Translations under genes and position numbers: made by a program
In this document: piece by piece, positions 40,188 through 50,376 of the stretch
Layout of the letters: every line of letters begins with the position of its first letter
How positions within the stretch are numbered: the first letter of the stretch is position 1
Notes under the pieces: generated by a model
Databases searched by the model: none
Told to the model about the DNA's origin: nothing
The model's input: the letters and a program-made list of their open reading frames with translations, nothing else
Origin: Mixta calida
GTDB lineage: Bacteria > Pseudomonadota > Gammaproteobacteria > Enterobacterales > Enterobacteriaceae
NCBI RefSeq assembly: GCF_002953215.1
Contig: NZ_CP026378.1
Span: forward strand, 1,594,540-1,658,539
Length of the DNA stretch: 64,000 bases
Reading direction: 5' to 3'

Positions 40188-40224
40188 ACTATAAGTTATT
40201 GGTTAAACGTTATTGAGAACTTAT
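40188..40224 (-). promoter_or_regulatory. ssu operon promoter with inverted repeat
   Basis: A -10-like TATAGT (40188-40193, minus strand) lacks a -35. Just upstream, ATAAGTT (40191-40197) and AACTTAT (40218-40224) form a 7-base inverted repeat with 20 bases between. In E. coli ssuEADCB needs the LysR-type activator Cbl; an A/T-rich dyad beside a weak promoter fits such a site, but no Cbl consensus is proven here. Confidence 0.35.
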
Positions 40225-40376
40225 GGCTTCATACTGGCAGAGGGGACGGCGACGCTTAAATGATTTATCCGGTAATAGAAAGCCGTTTTTGCGCTAAAGC
40301 AGGGCGCGACGGGTGGGTTATGCGGTTAACTGGCATCACGATTTAACATTTCTGGCTTTTTAGCGCCGTTATGCCG

Positions 40377-40413
40377 GATAATAACGTCCCGTTTGCCACC
40401 GGGAATTCAGGAG
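40377..40413 (+). promoter_or_regulatory. pyrD promoter and CTP-sensing leader hairpin
   Basis: GATAAT (40377-40382) is the -10. Starting at C40388 the transcript would begin CCCG, which pairs with CGGG (40400-40403) just before the Shine-Dalgarno AGGAG (40409-40413). Starting at G40391 loses most of the stem. This is the arrangement described for enteric pyrC and pyrD: high CTP favours the C start and a hairpin that blocks ribosome binding; low CTP favours the later purine start. Confidence 0.65.
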
Positions 40414-40418
40414 AGCCC

Positions 40419-41429
40419 ATGTTTTACCCCCTCGCACGTAAAGCGTTATTCCGCCTTGATGCGGAGCATGCCCATGAACTGACCCTGCAACAGCTACGCC
40501 GTATCGGCGGCACGCCGCTGGAAGGACTGATTCGCCAGCGTTTGCCGGCGCGTCCCGTGAAATGTATGGGGCTGACGTTTAAGAATGCGCTTGGCCTGGC
40601 GGCCGGACTGGATAAAAACGGCGAATGCATTGACGCGTTCGGCGCGATGGGCTTCGGATTTGTCGAGGTGGGCACCGTCACGCCGCGTCCTCAGCCAGGC
40701 AATGAGAAGCCGCGGCTGTTTCGTCTGATTGAGGCGGAGGGGATTATTAATCGTATGGGATTTAATAACCTGGGCGTAGATCGGCTGGTAGAAAATGTAA
40801 AACGCGCCAGCTTCAGCGGCGTGCTGGGCATCAATATCGGCAAAAATAAAGATACGCCGGTCGAGCAGGGTAAAGACGATTATTTGACCTGTATGGAAAA
40901 AGTCTATCCGCACGCCGGTTATATTGCGGTAAATATCTCTTCGCCCAATACGCCTGGATTAAGAACGCTTCAATATGGCGAGGCGCTGGATGATTTGCTG
41001 ATGGCAATAAAAGCGCAGCAGAAATTGCTGGAGAAGCGCCATCTGAAATATGTGCCGGTGGCGGTGAAAATTGCCCCAGATCTTTCTGAAGAGGAGCTGG
41101 TACAAATTGCCGATAGCCTGGTGCGTCATCAAATTGACGGCGTTATCGCCACTAATACTACGCTGGATCGTTCGCTGGTGAGCGGAATGAAATATAGCGA
41201 TGAGGCGGGGGGATTGAGCGGTCGGCCGGTACAGCTGCGCAGCACCGAAGTTATTCGGCGGCTCTCGGCAGAATTGCAGGATAAATTGCCGATCATCGGC
41301 GTCGGCGGCATCGACTCGGTGGTGGCGGCGCGGGAAAAAATAGCGGCAGGCGCCACGCTGGTGCAAATTTATTCCGGCTTTATTTATAAAGGGCCCGATC
41401 TGATTAAAGAGATTGTGACGCATCTCTGA
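40419..41429 (+). CDS. pyrD: Dihydroorotate dehydrogenase (quinone)
   Basis: 336 aa from ATG 40419, the E. coli length; the frame is open to 40371 but that stretch is the regulatory leader. It is the class 2, FMN-containing, membrane-associated enzyme that oxidises dihydroorotate to orotate with ubiquinone in pyrimidine synthesis. The N-terminal amphipathic helix [20 protein letters not shown] binds the membrane. Catalytic Ser175 is in [11 protein letters not shown]. The following gene zapC is separate. Confidence 0.97.
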   Translation: MFYPLARKALFRLDAEHAHELTLQQLRRIGGTPLEGLIRQRLPARPVKCMGLTFKNALGLAAGLDKNGECIDAFGAMGFGFVEVGTVTPRPQPGNEKPRLFRLIEAEGIINRMGFNNLGVDRLVENVKRASFSGVLGINIGKNKDTPVEQGKDDYLTCMEKVYPHAGYIAVNISSPNTPGLRTLQYGEALDDLLMAIKAQQKLLEKRHLKYVPVAVKIAPDLSEEELVQIADSLVRHQIDGVIATNTTLDRSLVSGMKYSDEAGGLSGRPVQLRSTEVIRRLSAELQDKLPIIGVGGIDSVVAAREKIAAGATLVQIYSGFIYKGPDLIKEIVTHL

Positions 41430-41573
41430 CCTTCCTGAAGAATCTGGCCGGGGGCTTTTAATCTGTTTCCGGCTGGTTTATATTTTGTACACTCTTTGTT
41501 CCTGACAGGATATTTATTATTTACGGCGCCTGATGTTTCTTTTTTGCCGTATCTGACGAACATCGATTATTGC

Positions 41574-41596
41574 TTCAGGTTGGCGATTAACCTGAA
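41574..41596 (+). other. Hairpin in the zapC leader
   Basis: TTCAGGTT and AACCTGAA form a perfect 8-bp stem around GGCGATT, 33 bases before the zapC start. There is no T-run, so it is not a terminator; it may affect zapC translation or mRNA stability. Confidence 0.4.
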
Positions 41597-41628
41597 TTTC
41601 GGATCCCTCAACTGTAGTAAGGCAAACC

Positions 41629-42174
41629 ATGAGGATAAAACCTGACGACAACTGGCGTTGGTTTTTCGACGCAGAGCAGGATCGTATGATGCTCGACCTG
41701 GCGGATGGTATGCTGTTTCGCTCCCGTTTTCCCCGCAAAATGCTGACGCCCGACGCGTTTCGCGACACTGTTTTCAGCGTTGACGACGCGGCGCAGTTTT
41801 TCGCCTGGCATGAGAGCTGCCGTGAGGCGCCGCTCAGCGACGAGCAACGTGATGAGCTGCTGCTGAACGCGCTGGCGGCCTGGCGTTTCCTCAAGCCGCT
41901 GATGCCGAAAAGCTGGCACTTCCGTGTCTGTCAGCGTTCTCACTGGCAGCCGGGCGAAAGCGATCTGGTGACGGTCACGCTGGTTGAGAATGGCGATGAG
42001 GCGCGACTGCTGGTGATTGAGGCGGGAGAAAGCGCGGCGCTCTGCATTCTGGCCCAGCCTGAGCTGGTGGTGGGCGGAAAGACCATGGTGTTGGGCGACG
42101 CGATTAAAATTATGCACGATCGCCTACAGCCCTGGCACGCTGAACAGGCGCAGCGTTACGCCCGAGCCGGTTAA
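41629..42174 (+). CDS. zapC: Cell division protein ZapC
   Basis: 181 aa (E. coli 180). ZapC binds FtsZ polymers and promotes lateral bundling in the Z ring. The N-terminus [20 protein letters not shown] and the [16 protein letters not shown] block are family hallmarks. It has no membrane segments or signal. It lies 199 bases after pyrD and is convergent with ycbX, 13 bases away. Confidence 0.94.
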   Translation: MRIKPDDNWRWFFDAEQDRMMLDLADGMLFRSRFPRKMLTPDAFRDTVFSVDDAAQFFAWHESCREAPLSDEQRDELLLNALAAWRFLKPLMPKSWHFRVCQRSHWQPGESDLVTVTLVENGDEARLLVIEAGESAALCILAQPELVVGGKTMVLGDAIKIMHDRLQPWHAEQAQRYARAG

Positions 42175-42187
42175 CCGACTCGCCGCC

Positions 42188-43297
42188 TCAGGCGAGTTCG
42201 ATATCGCCGGCGGGAATGCAGCTGCAGCTAAGGACGGTGCCGTCATCGCGCACCGCATCCTGCTTCAGCGCTTTGACCTTGCCGGAGACCAGCCGCATTT
42301 CACAGCTGCCGCATAGCCCTGCGCGACAGCTGTAGGGAATGCGGTAGCCCTGCATTTCCAGCTGCTCAAGCAGTACCTGCTGATTATTGCCGCTGAAGCG
42401 GCTGCCCCGATAACTGATGCTGACACGGCTTTCCGCCTCGGCTTCTACCTGCATCGTCTCCACTATCTTACCTGCGCCGTACTGTCGCGGCGTCTGGGTT
42501 TGCAGCACCTCAACCGTATCGCCGACGCGTATCACCCCGCTGTTGCAGGCGAGCAGATTCAGACCGAAATCGACGTCGCCGCTCTCATCCTGCGCGCTGC
42601 GAAAGCTTTGCAGCGTTTTAAGCGGCTCGCCGTCCGGATGCTTTTCGCCGCGCTCCGGGCTGATGGTGGTAAAAATGCAACGGCTGCAGGGCTTCGCCAC
42701 CTCAAATTCCACCTCGCCAACGCGCACGCGCGCCCAGCTATCCTCTTCCCAGGCGCGCGCGCCGGTGACCGCCAGATTAGGGCGGAACTGCTCCAGCCGA
42801 ACGCCCGCCGCGCAGCGCTGTTGCAGGTTGTACAACGACGCTTCGTTCACCAGAAGAAAAGGGTAGCCGTCGGCGAAGCCGAGCGGAACGTCAGGACGTC
42901 GTTTCACCCGTCGCGTCATTTCCGGGCCGACCCAGCGTAGCTGCACCGGACGCGGGAAGAAACCGCTCAGCCAGTCGTTGATGACCTGCGGCGCGATGCG
43001 CGCGGTAAAATGATTGCCCCAGACTTCGGTTTCCGCCGCCTGCGGCTGAAAATCATCAAAACGCAGCGCTGCGCTGCTGCCGTCCGGCGCCTGCAGCCAC
43101 AGGCCGTCGGGCGTCAGCGCCGGGATAAACTGTACCAGCTGCGGGTGCTGGCGCGCGGTAATAAAGGTGCCGTCAGGGGTGGTCAGCATAAAAAGGCGAT
43201 CGAAAGCCAGTCCGCTCCCGGCGACCTGCGCATGAGAGACCTGCAATCCCCGCATCGATTTCACCGGATGAACAAACAGGCGTGACAGGACAATCAT
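42188..43297 (-). CDS. ycbX: MOSC-domain 2Fe-2S protein YcbX
   Basis: 369 aa, the E. coli length. It consists of an N-terminal MOSC-N beta-barrel, a MOSC molybdenum-cofactor domain (about 125-260, with RFRPNLAV-type [19 protein letters not shown] and the CSRC segment), and a C-terminal plant-type ferredoxin domain with CRAGLCGSC plus a later CSC. In E. coli YcbX reduces N-hydroxylated base analogues such as 6-N-hydroxylaminopurine. All cluster cysteines appear present. It is divergent from rlmL. Confidence 0.94.
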   Translation of the reverse strand: MIVLSRLFVHPVKSMRGLQVSHAQVAGSGLAFDRLFMLTTPDGTFITARQHPQLVQFIPALTPDGLWLQAPDGSSAALRFDDFQPQAAETEVWGNHFTARIAPQVINDWLSGFFPRPVQLRWVGPEMTRRVKRRPDVPLGFADGYPFLLVNEASLYNLQQRCAAGVRLEQFRPNLAVTGARAWEEDSWARVRVGEVEFEVAKPCSRCIFTTISPERGEKHPDGEPLKTLQSFRSAQDESGDVDFGLNLLACNSGVIRVGDTVEVLQTQTPRQYGAGKIVETMQVEAEAESRVSISYRGSRFSGNNQQVLLEQLEMQGYRIPYSCRAGLCGSCEMRLVSGKVKALKQDAVRDDGTVLSCSCIPAGDIELA

Positions 43298-43421
43298 AAG
43301 GCTCTCCGTGCTGGGCTGGTGATGACAAAAGGAATCTGCGGCTAAAGGAAGCTAACTTTATGACATGCGGCGGCGATTAGCTATAATGCGCAACAATTTT
43401 CCCAATACTGTAAGTGACGAT

Positions 43422-45533
43422 ATGAATTCTCTGTTTGCCAGTACGGCGCGTGGGCTCGAAGAGCTGTTAAAGAGTGAACTGGAGACGCTGGGGGCGCAGG
43501 ACCTACAGGTTGTCCAGGGCGGCGTACATTATCAGGGAGACGATCGTTTGATGTATCGCAGCCTGCTGTGGAGCCGTTTGGCGTCGCGCATTCTGCTGCC
43601 GCTGAGCGAATGCTCGGTCTACAGCGATCTGGATCTCTATCTCGGCGCGCAGGCGATCGACTGGACGAACCTGATTGACGGCACCTTTGCCGTACATTTC
43701 AGCGGCACCAACGAGGCGATACGCAACAGCCAGTTCGGCGCCCTGAAGGTAAAAGATGCGATTGTCGACAGCTTTACGCGCAAAAACCTGCCGCGTCCTG
43801 ACGTCGATCGCGAGCAGCCGGACGTGCGCATTAACGTCTGGCTGAATAAAGACACCGCCAGCATCGCGCTCGACCTGAGCGGCGAAGGCATGCATCAGCG
43901 CGGCTATCGTCAGCAGACCGGACTGGCGCCGATGAAAGAGAACCTGGCGGCGGCCACCGTGCTGCGCTCCGGCTGGCAGCCGGGCACGCCACTGCTCGAT
44001 CCGATGTGCGGCTCCGGCACTCTGCTGATCGAAGCGGCGCTGATCGCCAGCGATCGCGCGCCAGGCCTGAACCGCCGTCAGTGGGGATTTAAAGGCTGGA
44101 AAGCGCATCAGCCGGAACTGTGGCGCGAATTGATCGACGAAGCGCAGACCCGCGCGCGTCAGGGCGTGCAGCAAACCACATCGCGCTTCTTTGGCTATGA
44201 TAATGATGAGCGCGTGCTGGAGCGCGCGCGCGGCAACGCCCGTCGCGCTGGCGTGGCAGATCTGTTTACTTTCGGCGTGCAGGATGTGGCGCAGCTGCGC
44301 AATCCGCTGCCTGACGGGCCGGTCGGCACCGTGATCAGCAACCCGCCGTACGGCGAGCGTCTGGAAAGCGAACCGGCGCTGATCGCGTTGCACAGTCAGC
44401 TGGGCCGCGTGATGAAAAGCCAGTTCGGCGGCTGGCATCTCTCGCTGTTCAGCGCCTCGCCCGATCTTCTCAGCTGTTTGCAGCTGCGCGCCGATCGCCA
44501 GTTCAAGGCGAAAAACGGCCCGCTGGAGTGCGTGCAGAAAAACTATCAGCTGGCGGCCAGCAGCAGCGCAAGCGCGCCGGCGCAGATTGCAGAAGATTAC
44601 GCCAACCGTCTGAAGAAGAATATGAAGAAGCTGGACAAATGGGCGCGTCAGGAGGGCATCGAATGCTATCGCCTGTACGACGCCGATTTGCCGGAGTATA
44701 ACGTCGCCGTCGATCGCTACGCCGACTGGGTGGTGATTCAGGAATATGCGCCGCCGAAAACCATCGACGCCCTGAAAGCGCGTCAGCGGCTCTTTGATGT
44801 CATCAGCGCCACGCTGACGGTGTTGGAGCTGCCGGCGAACCGTCTGGTGCTGAAGACGCGCGAAAAGCAGAAGGGCAAAAGCCAGTATCAAAAGCTGGGC
44901 GAGAAGGGCGAATATTTTGAAGTGCGCGAGTTTAACGCCCGCTTCTGGGTCAACCTGACCGACTACCTCGATACCGGTCTGTTTATCGATCACCGTCTGG
45001 CGCGCCGTATGCTGGGACAGATGAGCAAGGGCAAAGATTTCCTTAACCTGTTCGCCTATACCGGCAGCGCCAGCGTGCATGCCGGCCTTGGCGGGGCGCG
45101 CTCCACCACCACGGTGGATATGTCGCGCACCTATCTGGAGTGGGCGGAGCGCAATATGCGTCTCAACGGCCTGAGCGGGCGTCAGCACCGCCTGATGCAG
45201 GCGGACTGCCTGAGCTGGCTGCGCGAAAGTCATGAGCAGTTCGATCTGATCTTTATCGATCCGCCGACCTTCTCTAACTCGAAGCGTATGGAAGAGAGCT
45301 TTGACGTGCAGCGCGACCATTTGCAGCTAATGCGCGATCTGAAGCGCCTGCTGCGCGCCAGCGGCACCATTATGTTCTCCAATAACAAGCGCGGTTTTAA
45401 GATGGATCACGAGGGGCTGGCCACGCTCGGCCTGCGCGCTCAGGAGATCACCGCCAAAACGCAGTCGCAGGATTTTGCCCGCAACCGCCATATTCACAAC
45501 TGCTGGCTGATTACTCACGCCGGTAAGGAATAG
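43422..45533 (+). CDS. rlmL: 23S rRNA m2G2445/m7G2069 methyltransferase RlmKL
   Basis: 703 aa from ATG 43422 (E. coli 702); the frame opens earlier at 43365 but [20 protein letters not shown] is the conserved start. It is a natural fusion of two methyltransferases. The N-terminal half has a THUMP RNA-binding domain, then the RlmL domain with [15 protein letters not shown] and the NPPYGERL catalytic motif. The C-terminal RlmK half has [20 protein letters not shown] and DPPTFSNS. uup starts 4 bases downstream. Confidence 0.96.
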   Translation: MNSLFASTARGLEELLKSELETLGAQDLQVVQGGVHYQGDDRLMYRSLLWSRLASRILLPLSECSVYSDLDLYLGAQAIDWTNLIDGTFAVHFSGTNEAIRNSQFGALKVKDAIVDSFTRKNLPRPDVDREQPDVRINVWLNKDTASIALDLSGEGMHQRGYRQQTGLAPMKENLAAATVLRSGWQPGTPLLDPMCGSGTLLIEAALIASDRAPGLNRRQWGFKGWKAHQPELWRELIDEAQTRARQGVQQTTSRFFGYDNDERVLERARGNARRAGVADLFTFGVQDVAQLRNPLPDGPVGTVISNPPYGERLESEPALIALHSQLGRVMKSQFGGWHLSLFSASPDLLSCLQLRADRQFKAKNGPLECVQKNYQLAASSSASAPAQIAEDYANRLKKNMKKLDKWARQEGIECYRLYDADLPEYNVAVDRYADWVVIQEYAPPKTIDALKARQRLFDVISATLTVLELPANRLVLKTREKQKGKSQYQKLGEKGEYFEVREFNARFWVNLTDYLDTGLFIDHRLARRMLGQMSKGKDFLNLFAYTGSASVHAGLGGARSTTTVDMSRTYLEWAERNMRLNGLSGRQHRLMQADCLSWLRESHEQFDLIFIDPPTFSNSKRMEESFDVQRDHLQLMRDLKRLLRASGTIMFSNNKRGFKMDHEGLATLGLRAQEITAKTQSQDFARNRHIHNCWLITHAGKE

Positions 45534-45537
45534 CCGT

Positions 45538-47463
45538 ATGTCATTAATTAGTATTCACAACGCTTACCTCTCTTTCAGCGATGCGCCGCTGCTGGACTAT
45601 ACCGAGCTGCATATCGAAGAGAATGAGCGCGTCTGTCTGGTCGGACGTAACGGCGCCGGTAAATCGACGCTGATGAAAATCATTAACGGCGAACAACCGC
45701 TGGATGACGGTCGCATCATTTATGAGCAGGATCTGGTGGTGGCGCGTCTGCAACAGGACCCGCCGCGCAATATTGCCGGCACGGTTTATGATTTCGTCGC
45801 GGAAGGCGTGGCGGAGCAGGCGGAGCATCTGAAAGCCTATCACGCCATTTCGCACGTAGTAATGAACGATCCCAGCGATAAAAACCTGAACGAGATGGCG
45901 CGCCTGCAGTCGGTGCTGGATCACCACAACCTGTGGCAGCTGGAGACACGCATCAACGACGTGCTGGAGCAGATCGGTCTCCAGCCGGAAGTCGAGCTTT
46001 CCTCTCTGTCGGGCGGCTGGCTGCGTAAGGCGGCGTTGGGCCGCGCGCTGGTCAGCAATCCGCGCGTACTGCTGCTGGATGAGCCGACCAACCACCTGGA
46101 TATCGAAACCATCGACTGGCTGGAAACATTCCTGAAAACTTTCCAGGGGAGCATCATCTTTATTTCGCACGATCGTTCCTTTATCCGCAATATGGCGACG
46201 CGCATCGTCGATCTCGATCGCGGCAAGCTGGTCTCCTGGCCAGGCGACTATGATAAATACCTCGCCGGTAAAGAAGAGGCGCTGCGCGTCGAAGAGATGC
46301 AGAATGCCGAATTCGACCGCAAGCTGGCGCAGGAAGAGGTCTGGATTCGTCAGGGCATCAAGGCGCGCCGCACCCGCAACGAAGGGCGCGTGCGCGCGCT
46401 GAAGGCGCTGCGCCGCGAGCGCTCAGAACGCCGTGAGGTGATGGGCAAAGCGCAGATGCAGGTGGAAGAAGCGTCGCGCTCCGGCAAAATCGTCTTTGAG
46501 CTGGAGAACGTCAACTACAGCATTGAAGGCCGTCAGCTGGTGAAAGATTTCAGCGCGCAGGTGCAGCGCGGCGACAAGATTGCGCTGATCGGTCCGAACG
46601 GCTGCGGCAAAACCACGCTGCTGAAACTGATGCTGGGCCAGCTTAAGGCGGACAGTGGGCGCGTGCACAGCGGCAGCAAGCTGGAAGTCGCCTATTTCGA
46701 TCAGCATCGCGCCATTCTCGATCCCGATCGCACGGTGATGGATAACCTCGCCGAAGGCAAACAGGAAGTGATGGTCAACGGCAAGCCGCGCCACGTTCTC
46801 GGCTATCTGCAGGAGTTCCTGTTTCATCCCAAGCGGGCGATGACGCCGGTGCGGGCGCTTTCCGGCGGCGAGCGCAACCGTCTGCTGCTGGCTCGCCTGT
46901 TCCTGAAGCCCAGCAACCTGCTGATCCTCGATGAACCGACCAACGACCTGGACGTCGAAACGCTGGAGCTGCTGGAAGAGCTGATCGACGGCTATCAGGG
47001 TACCGTGCTGCTGGTCAGCCACGATCGTCAGTTTGTCGACAACACCGTGACCGAATGCTGGATTTTTGAAGGCAACGGCGAAATCGGCGCCTTTGTCGGC
47101 GGCTATCACGACGCGCAGCAGCAGCGCGCCGCTTTCCGTCAGAGCCGCGCCGTCGCGCTAAAAACGTCAGCGCCGGTGGAAAAAAGCGCAAAGGTTGATA
47201 CGGTTAAAAGCGACGCCGCAAAACAGCCCGCCGCCAAGCTGAGCTACAAGCTGCAGCGCGAGCTTGAGCAGCTGCCGCAGCAGCTGGAAGCGCTGGAGAC
47301 ACAGATTGAACAGCTGCAGGCGCAAATGGCGGACGCCAGTTTCTTCAGCCAGCCGCATGACAAAACGCAGCCGGTGCTGGATGCCCTGGCGGAAGCGGAA
47401 CAGCAGCTGGAGAGCGCGTTTGAACGCTGGGAATATCTGGAATCGCTGAAAAACGGCGCCTGA
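45538..47463 (+). CDS. uup: ABC-F ATPase Uup
   Basis: 641 aa (E. coli 635). It is an ABC-F protein with two ATP-binding domains and no transmembrane part. First Walker A GRNGAGKST at 36-44 with signature LSGGWLRKAALGRAL; second GPNGCGKTT at about 352 with LSGGERNRLLLARL. A C-terminal coiled coil (about 560-641) is the DNA-binding domain. Family members act on ribosomes; loss of uup raises precise excision of transposons in E. coli. It is closely coupled to rlmL and 14 bases from pqiA. Confidence 0.96.
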   Translation: MSLISIHNAYLSFSDAPLLDYTELHIEENERVCLVGRNGAGKSTLMKIINGEQPLDDGRIIYEQDLVVARLQQDPPRNIAGTVYDFVAEGVAEQAEHLKAYHAISHVVMNDPSDKNLNEMARLQSVLDHHNLWQLETRINDVLEQIGLQPEVELSSLSGGWLRKAALGRALVSNPRVLLLDEPTNHLDIETIDWLETFLKTFQGSIIFISHDRSFIRNMATRIVDLDRGKLVSWPGDYDKYLAGKEEALRVEEMQNAEFDRKLAQEEVWIRQGIKARRTRNEGRVRALKALRRERSERREVMGKAQMQVEEASRSGKIVFELENVNYSIEGRQLVKDFSAQVQRGDKIALIGPNGCGKTTLLKLMLGQLKADSGRVHSGSKLEVAYFDQHRAILDPDRTVMDNLAEGKQEVMVNGKPRHVLGYLQEFLFHPKRAMTPVRALSGGERNRLLLARLFLKPSNLLILDEPTNDLDVETLELLEELIDGYQGTVLLVSHDRQFVDNTVTECWIFEGNGEIGAFVGGYHDAQQQRAAFRQSRAVALKTSAPVEKSAKVDTVKSDAAKQPAAKLSYKLQRELEQLPQQLEALETQIEQLQAQMADASFFSQPHDKTQPVLDALAEAEQQLESAFERWEYLESLKNGA

Positions 47464-47477
47464 GATCGGGAGTAGGT

Positions 47478-48746
47478 ATGTGTTCAGCTGAACACCCGCA
47501 ACACTGGATGCTTTGCCCGCAGTGCGATTTGATGACGCGGCTGCCGCCGCTGAATACCGGACAAAAGGCGAGCTGCCCGCGCTGTCATACCACGCTGACC
47601 GCTAACTGGAGCGAGCCGCGCAGACGGCCCTCCGGTTATGCGCTGGCCGCGTTGTTTATGCTGTTGCTGGCTAACCTGTTTCCCTTCGTCAATATGCATG
47701 TCTCCGGCCTGAGCAGCGAAATCACCCTAATGGAAATTCCTCAGGTCATGGTCTCTGAGGACTACGCCAGCCTGGCCACGCTGTTCTTGCTGTTTGTGCA
47801 GGCGGTGCCCGCTTTCTGTATGGTGGCGATCCTGCTGCTGGTGAATCCGCTGCCATTGCCGCAGCCGCTGCGCGTCCTGATGGCGCGCATTCTGTTTCAG
47901 CTCAAAAGCTGGGGCATGGCGGAAATTTTTCTCGCTGGCGTGCTGGTAAGCTTCGTCAAGCTGATGGCCTATGGCGATATCGGCATCGGCAGCAGTTTCC
48001 TGCCCTGGTGTCTGTTCTGCCTGTTGCAGCTGCGCGCTTTTCAGTGCGTCGATCGGCGCTGGCTCTGGCGGCAGATTGCGCCGGAGCCGATGTTCTCCTC
48101 TGCGCCGCGCGCTGGCATTAGCGGTTTGCGCCAGGGATTGCGATCCTGTCCGTGCTGCACCGCGGTGCTGCCGGTCGATCGCTACCGCTGCACGCGCTGC
48201 GGCACCGCAGCTTACGCACGTCGCCGCCATAGCCTGCAGTGGACGATGGCGCTGCTGCTCACCTCATTCCTTATCTATATCCCTGCCAATATCATGCCGA
48301 TTATGGTGACCGAAGCGCTGGGCGATAAGATGAGTTCCAACATTATGGCCGGGGTTATTCTGCTCTGGAGCGACGGCTCTTACCCGGTGGCGCTGGTGAT
48401 TTTTATCGCCAGTATCATGGTGCCCTCGCTGAAAATGCTGGCCATTGGCTGGCTCTGCTGGGATGCGCGCGGCCACGGCAGTCGCGACAGTGAAAAAATG
48501 CATCTGGTCTATGAGGTGGTGGAGTTTGTCGGTCGCTGGTCGATGATCGATGTTTTTGTTATTGCCGTACTGTCGGCGCTGGTGCGTATAGGACAGTTAA
48601 TGAATATTTATCCCGCGGTGGGCGCCTTGCTGTTTGCAGCAGTGGTGATTCTGACGATGTTCGCCGCCATGACGTTCGATCCGCGCCTTACCTGGGATCG
48701 TGAGCCAGAAAATAATTTGAAGGAGTCGAGTCTTGACGGAAAATAA
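47478..48746 (+). CDS. pqiA: Intermembrane transport protein PqiA
   Basis: 422 aa (E. coli 417). It is the inner-membrane partner of the PqiABC lipid-transport system. Two homologous halves each begin with a zinc-ribbon pair (CPQC...CPRC at about 14-36; CPCC...CTRC at about 224-242) followed by four hydrophobic helices. The conserved NLFPFVNM and SYASLA/EDYASL segments are present. Its last codons overlap the pqiB start by 14 bases. Confidence 0.95.
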   Translation: MCSAEHPQHWMLCPQCDLMTRLPPLNTGQKASCPRCHTTLTANWSEPRRRPSGYALAALFMLLLANLFPFVNMHVSGLSSEITLMEIPQVMVSEDYASLATLFLLFVQAVPAFCMVAILLLVNPLPLPQPLRVLMARILFQLKSWGMAEIFLAGVLVSFVKLMAYGDIGIGSSFLPWCLFCLLQLRAFQCVDRRWLWRQIAPEPMFSSAPRAGISGLRQGLRSCPCCTAVLPVDRYRCTRCGTAAYARRRHSLQWTMALLLTSFLIYIPANIMPIMVTEALGDKMSSNIMAGVILLWSDGSYPVALVIFIASIMVPSLKMLAIGWLCWDARGHGSRDSEKMHLVYEVVEFVGRWSMIDVFVIAVLSALVRIGQLMNIYPAVGALLFAAVVILTMFAAMTFDPRLTWDREPENNLKESSLDGK

Positions 48747-50376
48747 TCACGGCGTCGCGAAGGTGGAACAGATCAAACGCTGGTCGCCGGTCTGGATAGT
48801 CCCTATCGTCACCGTACTGATCGGTGCCTGGATCCTGTTTTATCATTTCAGCCATCAGGGGCCGGAAGTTACCCTGATCACCACCAATGCCGAAGGCATT
48901 GAGGGCGGCAAAACCGCGATTAAAAGCCGCAGCGTCGATGTCGGCGTGGTGGAGAGCGCGGTGCTGACCGACGATCTGCATCACGTAGAAATCAAGGCGC
49001 GTCTGAATGCCGGCATGGAGAAACTGCTGCATGAAGACAGCGTGTTCTGGGTGGTGAAGCCGCAGGTGGGGCGCGAAGGGATCACCGGCCTCGGCACGCT
49101 GCTTTCCGGCGCCTATATTGAACTGCAGCCGGGTAGCAAAGGCGAAAAGCCGAATCACTATCAGTTGCTGGATGCGCCGCCGCTGGCGCCGCCGGACGCG
49201 AAGGGCATCCGTATCGTGCTCGACAGTCTCAAAGCGGGCCAGCTGAATCCCGGCGATCCGGTGCTGTTTCGCGGCTATCGCGTCGGCTCGGTGGAAACCA
49301 GCAGCTTCGATGCCGACAAGCGCGCCATGCAGTATCAGCTCTTCGTCGCCGCGCCTTACGATCGGCTGGTGACTTCCAACGTGCGCTTCTGGAAAGACAG
49401 CGGCATCGCCGTTGAAATGTCCGCTTCAGGCATGCGCGTCGAAATGGGATCGCTGACCACGCTGTTCAGCGGCGGCGTGAGCTTCGACGTGCCCGACGGC
49501 TGGGAACTGGGCGTACCGGCGGAAAATAAGGCGGAATATCATCTTTACGACGATCAACGCAGCATTCAGGATTCGCTCTATAGCACGCATCTCGATTTCC
49601 TGATGTTCTTCAGCGATTCAATTCGCGGCCTGCAGGCGGGCGCGCCGGTCGAATTCCGCGGTATTCGTCTCGGCACCGTGGCGGAAGTGCCTTATACCGT
49701 TCCGGGCTGGAACCAGTCGCTGAACAACGACTACCGTATTCCGGTGCTGGTGCGTATCGAACCCGATCGCTTTATCAAACGTCTGGGCGCCGATTTCGAT
49801 ATCCGACAGCACCTTGAAGATGGGAAAAAACGTGGCCTGCGCGCCTCGCTTAAAACGGGCAACTTACTTTCCGGCTCGCTGTATATCGATCTCGATTTTT
49901 ATGACAAGGCGGCGCCCTACAAAGGACCGGATAAAGTGGCCGGACTGGAAATTATTCCGACCGTGAGCGGCGGCCTGAGCCAGATCCAGCAGAAACTGAT
50001 GGATGCGCTGGACAAAATTAATAGTCTGCCGCTCAACCCGATGATTAATCAGGCTACCGGCACGCTGAAAGAGAGCCAGCGCACCCTGCGCGAGCTGCAA
50101 AAAACGCTGGATAATGTGAATAAAATCACCGCCAGTCCGTCCATGCAGCAGCTGCCGCAGGATATGCAGCAGACGCTGCGCGAACTGAATCGCAGCATGA
50201 AGGGCTTGCAGCCCGGCTCTCCGGCTTATAACCAGCTGGTAGGCGATATGCAGCGGCTCGATCAGGTGCTGCGTGAGCTGCAGCCGGTACTGAAAACGCT
50301 CAATCAAAAGAGCAACGCGCTGGTGTTTGAAGCGAAACCGGGCGAGGACCCGCAGCCGAAGAGGGCGAAACAATGA
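48733..50376 (+). CDS. pqiB: MCE-domain periplasm-spanning protein PqiB
   Basis: 547 aa (E. coli 546), starting with TTG at 48733 after AAGGAGT; the N-terminus then aligns with the family. An N-terminal membrane helix (WSPVWIVPIVTVLIGAWIL, about 17-35) is followed by three MCE domains (about 45-135, 160-250, 285-385) and a long C-terminal coiled coil (about 420-520) that forms the needle crossing the periplasm. It is part of the PqiABC lipid transporter and overlaps both neighbours. Confidence 0.95.
   Translation: MTENNHGVAKVEQIKRWSPVWIVPIVTVLIGAWILFYHFSHQGPEVTLITTNAEGIEGGKTAIKSRSVDVGVVESAVLTDDLHHVEIKARLNAGMEKLLHEDSVFWVVKPQVGREGITGLGTLLSGAYIELQPGSKGEKPNHYQLLDAPPLAPPDAKGIRIVLDSLKAGQLNPGDPVLFRGYRVGSVETSSFDADKRAMQYQLFVAAPYDRLVTSNVRFWKDSGIAVEMSASGMRVEMGSLTTLFSGGVSFDVPDGWELGVPAENKAEYHLYDDQRSIQDSLYSTHLDFLMFFSDSIRGLQAGAPVEFRGIRLGTVAEVPYTVPGWNQSLNNDYRIPVLVRIEPDRFIKRLGADFDIRQHLEDGKKRGLRASLKTGNLLSGSLYIDLDFYDKAAPYKGPDKVAGLEIIPTVSGGLSQIQQKLMDALDKINSLPLNPMINQATGTLKESQRTLRELQKTLDNVNKITASPSMQQLPQDMQQTLRELNRSMKGLQPGSPAYNQLVGDMQRLDQVLRELQPVLKTLNQKSNALVFEAKPGEDPQPKRAKQ

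Noticed and set aside
40201-40216. Possible PurR box near pyrD (around TTAAACGTTATTG)
   Set aside because: Only about half of the 16 consensus positions match and it lies on the ssuE side of the gap.
43503-45320. 605-codon open frame antisense to rlmL
   Set aside because: It exactly mirrors the conserved rlmL gene, has no ribosome site or recognisable domain, and long antisense frames are expected from the G/C-biased codons here.
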